Assembly (NCBI RefSeq): GCF_040869045.1
Contig: NW_027136910.1
Span: forward strand, 434,001 to 498,000
Source: Eurosta solidaginis
Taxonomy: Eukaryota; Arthropoda; Insecta; Diptera; Tephritidae
Direction: 5' to 3'
Length of the DNA stretch: 64,000 nucleotides
The notes beneath the pieces were generated by a model. That model made no database searches. It was not told the origin of the DNA and was given only the letters and a program-made list of their open reading frames with translations. A program made the translations under genes and the position numbers. The first letter of the stretch is position 1; every line of letters starts with the position of its first letter. Shown piece after piece: positions 59,604 to 64,000 of the stretch.

Positions 59604-60000
59604 CGAATTCCACGCTACCATATTTCCAATGCAAGGACAGTAGCGGGAAAGTTCTAAATTTCTTAATTGACACGGGTTCAAATAAAAACTACATTCAACC
59701 CGTATTCCCAACGAGGAAATTTTTTATGCAACCTCAGTAGGAGGAAACGTTAAGATAACCCACCATACCTTTATTAACCTTTTCGGTTTAAAAGACGAGA
59801 ACCTTTAATTTTTTATATTACCCACACTTAAATCATTTCACGGTATTCTCGGTAACGACAGCCTAAAACAATTAGAAGCCGTAATTTTTACTTCAAAAAA
59901 TCACATGCTAATAAAAAACAATAGGAAAATAGCCATTAAATAACAAAAATCAAAATCAGTAAACAATATCGAAATAAGAACAGACCATCTTGCGGATGAA
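59604..60000 (+). pseudogene. Gypsy protease region, decayed
   Basis: The frame piece VLNFLIDTGSNKNYIQPVFP holds the DTGS catalytic triplet. ILGNDSLKQLEA follows near 59850 (the ILG.D..... motif). Stops and shifts between. Confidence 0.75.
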
Positions 60001-60650
60001 CAAACGGGAAAACTCCGAAATTTATGCTACTCATACCCACAACTTTTTTCTGACCCGGATGAAAAATTAACGTACACCACCGCGGTAAAAGCCGAAATAA
60101 GAACTACTAACCAAGATCCGGTATATTCCAGATACTACCCATACCCAATGTCCCTTAAGGACGAGGTAGAAAAGCAAATATCAAAATTGCTTGAGGACGG
60201 AATAATTAGACCCTCTGATCCCCATACGATTCTCCCATCTGGATAGTGCCAAAGAAAGCTGACGCATCTGGCATAAAGAAATACAGGATGGTAATAGACT
60301 ACCGCAAATTAAATTCAATCACAATACCCGACCGCTACCCAATCCCAGACACCAATGTAGTTCTTTCACAACTCGGAAAGAACAAATTCTTTACAGTTCT
60401 CGACTTGAAAAGTGGCTTTCATTAGATCCCTTTAGTTGAATCCGATATCGCAAAAACAGCTTTTTCAGTCAATAATGGTAAATACGAATTTACCAGACTA
60501 CCTTTCGGCCTTAAAAATGCGCCTTCCATATTCCAACGAGCATTAGATGATATTCTTAGAGACGACATCGGAAAAATATGCTTTGTCTACATAGACGATA
60601 TCATCATTTTCGGAAAAGACGAAGACTCTCATTTGAAAAACGTGGAAACA
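60001..60650 (+). pseudogene. Gypsy reverse transcriptase, with one shift and one stop
   Basis: LYSYPQLFSDPD-type start, [16 protein letters not shown], a frameshift near 60230, then [35 protein letters not shown] (first catalytic Asp), an in-frame TAG at about 60424, TRLPFGLKNAPSIFQRALDD and the active site FVYIDDIIIFG at about 60588. This is classic Ty3/gypsy RT wording. It continues into the frame starting at 60633. Confidence 0.9.
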
Positions 60651-61628
60651 ATTTTCAGGACCCTACAAGATGCTAATATGAAAATCCAACTTGATAAATG
60701 TGAATTTCTCAAAGAAGAGGTTGAGTTTTTGGGATTTGTTGTCTCCAAAAATGGCATAAAAACAAACCCAGCAAAAGTGAAAGCAATTCTAGACTTTCCA
60801 CCGCCTCAAACTATAAAAGAATTTCGATCCTTTCTAGGACTTTCCGGTTATTACCGAAGTTTCATTAAAGACTACGCAAAACTCGCCAAGCCCCTAACGG
60901 TACTTTTGAGAGGCGAGGAGGGACGTATGTCCAAAAATCTTTCAGCTAAAATAAAAATTTCTCTCGACAATAACGCAATGGAAGCGTTTAATAAATTAAA
61001 AAATTCACTAGCATCCTCTGACGTTATGTTACAATACCCCGACTTCGAAAAAGAATTTCACTTGACAACCGACGCATCAAACCACGCCAAAGGAGCAGTC
61101 CTAGAGCAAGGTGGTAAACCCATAATGTTCATCTCCAGAACATTGACGAGGACCGAGGAAAATTACGCAACTAACGAAAAGGAACTTTTAGCCATAATAT
61201 GGGCTTTAAAAACCTTTAGAAATTACTTGTATAGTTCAAACACAATAAACATTTTTACAGACCATCAACCTTTGACATACTCACTCAGTAACAGAAATAC
61301 TAACAGTATACTAAAAAGATGGAAATCAATATTGGAAGAATACAACTATGAGATAAAATACAAACCTGGCAGTACCAATATTGTCGCAGACGCACTTTCT
61401 CGACCACCACAACAAATAAATTCTTTGTCTGCAACCCAACACAGTGACGAAAGTTCAGCCCAAAATTTAATACCGTATACAGACGCACCTATCAATGCAT
61501 TTAAAAATCAAATTTTTTTTCTACTGGCGAAACCTCTTCATACCAATTTAAATTACCTTTTCCCACTTACCATAGACATATTATTATTGAAAGAGACCCT
61601 ACAGAAGAAACTCTTACCACATTGTTGA
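60633..61628 (+). pseudogene. Gypsy RT thumb, RNase H and linker
   Basis: A 331-codon intact stretch: KCEFLKEEVEFLGFVVSKNG, FRSFLGLSGYYRSFIKDYAK, RNase H with FHLTTDASNHAKGAVLEQGG (first Asp), NEKELLAIIWALKTFRNYLY (Glu), NIFTDHQPLTYSLSNRNTNS (second Asp) and YKPGSTNIVADALSRPP (end of RNase H). It ends at HC after LKETLQKKLLP; the frame then changes to that of the integrase. The longest undamaged part of this element. Confidence 0.93.
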
Positions 61629-62302
61629 AAAGATATCTCAACCCTACAGTAACAAATTGCATAAAAACCGAAGACAACATTTTAGGGAAAATACAAACAA
61701 TTTACCAAATTCATTTTAGCAAGTACAAAGTACGTTATACCCGAAAATTCATTAGAGATGTTACAAATGAATCAGAACAGGAAACGGAAATCATCAACGA
61801 GCATAATAGAGCTCATCGCAATCCCACCGAAAATAAAGCCCAACTCTTAGAAAGATGTTACTTCCCACAAATGAACGCCAAAATAAAAAGAATTATAAAA
61901 CAGTGCAAAATTTGCTAAGAAAATAAGTATGAGAGACATCCAGTAAATCCTATCCTGAAACCAACTCCCATTCCTAATTACCCAGGTCATATAGTTCATA
62001 TAGACCTATACCATACTAACAAAAAAGTAGCCATTGATAAATTTTCCAAATACGCACAAGCAAAAATCGTGCGCTCCAGAGCAACGGAAGACATAAAGGC
62101 CCCCTTAAGAAGTCTCTTGACAACATTCGGAATCCCAGAAAATATCGTTATGGACAACGAAAAATCTCTAAACGCAGCCCCTATAACTTTTATGTTAGAA
62201 AACGAATACGGTATCGAAATATTTAAAACTGCTCCATACAAAAGTTCTATAAACGGGCAAATAGAACGATTCCATTCCACACTTACCGAAGTGATGACGC
62301 AC
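61622..62302 (+). pseudogene. Gypsy integrase, truncated by RTE insertion or deletion
   Basis: 61622-61918: zinc-binding HHCC (INEHNRAHRNPTENKAQLLE, IKRIIKQCKIC), closed by TAA directly after the last Cys. The same frame region continues: VHIDLYHTNKKVAIDKFSKY (first Asp), FGIPENIVMDNEKSLNAAPI (second Asp), APYKSSINGQIERFHSTLTE (catalytic Glu). It is lost after VMT at about 62300, where RTE copy E begins. The C-terminal domain and 3' LTR are missing. Confidence 0.88.
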
Positions 62303-63578
62303 CCGATCCCGCAATCCCGATTATGACGAAGTTAGAATAGCAATAACCAGATTGAAAAACAACAAGTCCGCGGGCGCTGATGGATTGCCTGCGGAGCTAT
62401 TCAAATACGGCGGCGAGGAGTTGGTAAGGCGCATGCATCAGCTTCTTTGAAAAATATGTGCGGACGAGTGCATGCCCCACGATTGGAATCTAAGTGCTCA
62501 TTGCCCAGTCCACAAGAAGGGGGATAATACAAACTGCAACAACTATCGCGGAATCAGCCTTCTTAATATAGCATATAAGGTCCTGTTAAGTGTATTGTGC
62601 AAAAGAGTAAAGCTCACCGTGAATCGGCTGATTGGACCTTATCAGTGCGGCTTCAGGCCTGGTAAATCTACCATCGACCAGATTTTCACAATGCGTCAAA
62701 TCTTGGAAAAACCCGTGAAAAGAGAATCGACACACATCACCTCTTCGTCGATTTTAAAGCCGCATTCGACAGCACGAAAAGGAGCTGCCTATATGCCGCT
62801 ATGTCTGAATTTGGTTTACCCGCAAAACGTATACGGCTGTGCAAAATGACATTTTGACGACGAATTGAGCAACACCATCAAGCCGTTCGAAACTAAACGA
62901 GGTTTCAGGCAGGGTGACCCCCTATCGTGCGATTTCTTTAACTTGATGCTGGAGAAAATTATACTAGCTGCAGAGCTTAACCGCTCTGGAACAATATTCT
63001 ATAAAAGCGTGCAATTACTGGCATATGCGTATGACATTGATATCATCGGCCTAAACACTCTTGCCAATATATGCTACTTTGGACTAGGTAGGCAACTGAA
63101 AAGTAAAGTCCTCTCCCGGCAAACGAAAATCATACTCTACAAGTCACTGCTGTATGGTTCAGAAGCATGGACCATGACAACATCAGATGAAGCGGCTCTG
63201 GGAGTGTTCAAGAGAAAAGTTCTTAGAAAGATTTATGGACCTCTATGCGTTGGCGATGGAGAGTACCGAAGAAGATTTAACGATGAGTTGTACGAGCTAT
63301 ACGCAGACATTAACATAGTCCAGCGAATTGAAACGCAACGGCTGCGCTGGCTAGGCCATGGTTTGCGAATGGAAGATGACGCTCCGGCCAAGAAAGTGTT
63401 TCTATCGGAACCCGCCTATGGAAGCAGAGGTAGAGGGCGGCCCCACTCCGTTGGAAGGACCAGATGGAAAACGATTTGAACTCCCAATTTGTGCCGGTTG
63501 GCAGAGAGAAGGAGCGACTGGCGCGCCTTGTTGGACGGCCATAATCATTTAAACGGTTAAGCGCCAATTAAGTAAGTA
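62303..63578 (+). mobile_element. RTE-clade LINE copy E (5'-truncated, internally deleted)
   Basis: Starts CCGATCCCGCAATCCCGATT (linker just before the RT), carries RT and C-terminal frames, and ends CGGTTAAGCGCCAATTAAGT plus AAGTAA, the same 3' end as copies A and B in inverse orientation. Relative to copy B, the stretch between IIGLNT and LANICYFGLG (MVNEDKTKYLL and neighbours) is deleted at about 63060. Confidence 0.92.
62340..63479 (+). pseudogene. RTE reverse transcriptase and C-terminal domain (copy E)
   Basis: 62340-62470: RLKNNKSAGADGLPAELFKY. 62472-62849: NYRGISLLNIAYKVLLSVLC and QCGFRPGKSTIDQIFTMRQI, then a shift at 62715 that destroys the first catalytic Asp motif in this frame. 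62865-63479: FETKRGFRQGDPLSCDFFNL and LLAYAYDIDIIGLNT. The active-site YADD is changed to YAYD. Then the C-terminal domain SEAWTMTTSDEAALGVFKRK and RLRWLGHGLRMEDDAPAKKV. Inactive by at least three lesions. Confidence 0.9.
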
Positions 63579-63757
63579 AAAGCTCTCAGTGAAAACCCAT
63601 CTGCCTTGCAGATGCCGTTCGGTGTCGACATAAAACATGTAGGTCCCGTCCGGTCAATTTTTAGGGAAAATCAAGAGGAGCACGACGCAAATTCGAAGAG
63701 AAGCTCGGCCTTATATCTCTTCGGAGATTATCGCGCCTTATATTTATTTTTTTTATA
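63579..63757 (+). mobile_element. SINE-A 3' half, directly after RTE copy E
   Basis: Starts AGCTCTCAGTGAAAACCCAT in the middle of the SINE body and runs to GATTATCGCGCCTTATATTT and a T-rich end. No clear target duplication with the RTE tail (AAGTAAGTAAAA left, AAGCAAGTAAG right, imperfect). Confidence 0.85.
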
Positions 63758-64000
63758 AGCAAGTAAGATTAAGTGCGTGAAACATTTTGGGTGGATTAAA
63801 TTCTTTGGGTAAAGTTCAAAAGGAACATTTTTTAAATTTATCTTACAAGCTTTACGCGTGTGTTATTACTGTGGCTTGAAGCTTATGTTGTGAAGGTTTC
63901 CGAACAATCCCATATTTTTTTTGTATCCTTCGTTTAATCCCTTCCACGTTAGGGTGTATCGCTTTATCTTGGGTTTCATCAGGTCAAAATGAATACATCC
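63758..64000. other. No gene seen
   Basis: Unassigned sequence to the window end. Confidence 0.5.

Larger units (their letters stand above)
58647..62302 (+). mobile_element. Gypsy/Ty3 LTR retrotransposon relic, no LTRs
   Basis: gag (58647-59603), decayed protease (59600-59960), RT (59990-60650), RT end and RNase H (to about 61430), integrase zinc-binding and core (61622-62302). The 5' side is replaced by retroposon K and the integrase is cut by RTE copy E. Neither LTR is present in the window. Confidence 0.9.

Overview
The window is eukaryotic, AT-rich, and almost entirely transposable-element sequence. The mix of BEL/Pao, gypsy, RTE, jockey-like, Penelope, hAT, Helitron and MITE families, with abundant (ATGT)n/(CAA)n simple repeats, suggests a higher dipteran, most likely a tephritid-type fruit fly. 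That is inference from family recognition; no marker gene is present to prove the species. Only one stretch looks like a host protein gene: a single 3' exon at 42680-43024 encoding a small secreted Gly-rich protein. A weaker host candidate is an ORF at 36051.

Layout. 1-4150 (-): degraded BEL/Pao copy split by an RTE LINE 3' end (1405-2163, 12-bp target duplication). 4575-7670: diverged ~375-bp tandem repeat whose second unit is split by a longer RTE copy (5172-7544). 7674-8781: non-autonomous Helitron carrying five 129-bp repeats. 9290-11400: LINE and hAT scraps, then a Penelope-like element with inverted arms. 11.6-17.5 kb: two GTF2IRD2-like hAT copies in opposite orientation; the minus copy is split by a 3.97-kb jockey-group LINE (13281-17245) with a 2A-like motif. 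19063-28032: a structurally complete BEL/Pao element with 662-bp LTRs differing at 3 sites, 5-bp TSD, gag-pol in one frame with four premature stops, and an extra third ORF (zinc knuckles, Arg-rich tail) ahead of the 3' LTR.

28-45 kb: tandem-duplicated tRNA-like SINE (29861-30838), a Helitron end joined to an old RTE copy, an array of 117-bp repeats (33.4-34.45 kb), a foldback element carrying a SINE (34.65-35.46 kb), two copies of a long non-coding repeat (36306-37885, 39761-40895), several MITEs, the host exon, and a Penelope GIY-YIG endonuclease fragment between inverted arms with hammerhead-like motifs.

45-52.3 kb: one ZMYM1-like hAT transposase relic opened by a TIR-bounded composite and by an RTE-clade LINE, which itself holds a palindromic hAT MITE (8-bp TSD) and a tRNA-derived SINE (12-bp TSD). 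52.3-64 kb: hAT-like and mariner-like MITEs, SINE and LINE scraps, a gypsy (Ty3) gag-pol relic (58647-62302) and two further RTE copies, each fused to a SINE tail.

The window is best read as a stratigraphy of nested insertions. In four cases removing the insert plus one target duplication leaves the host element's reading frame continuous. No operon-like or CRISPR structures exist here.
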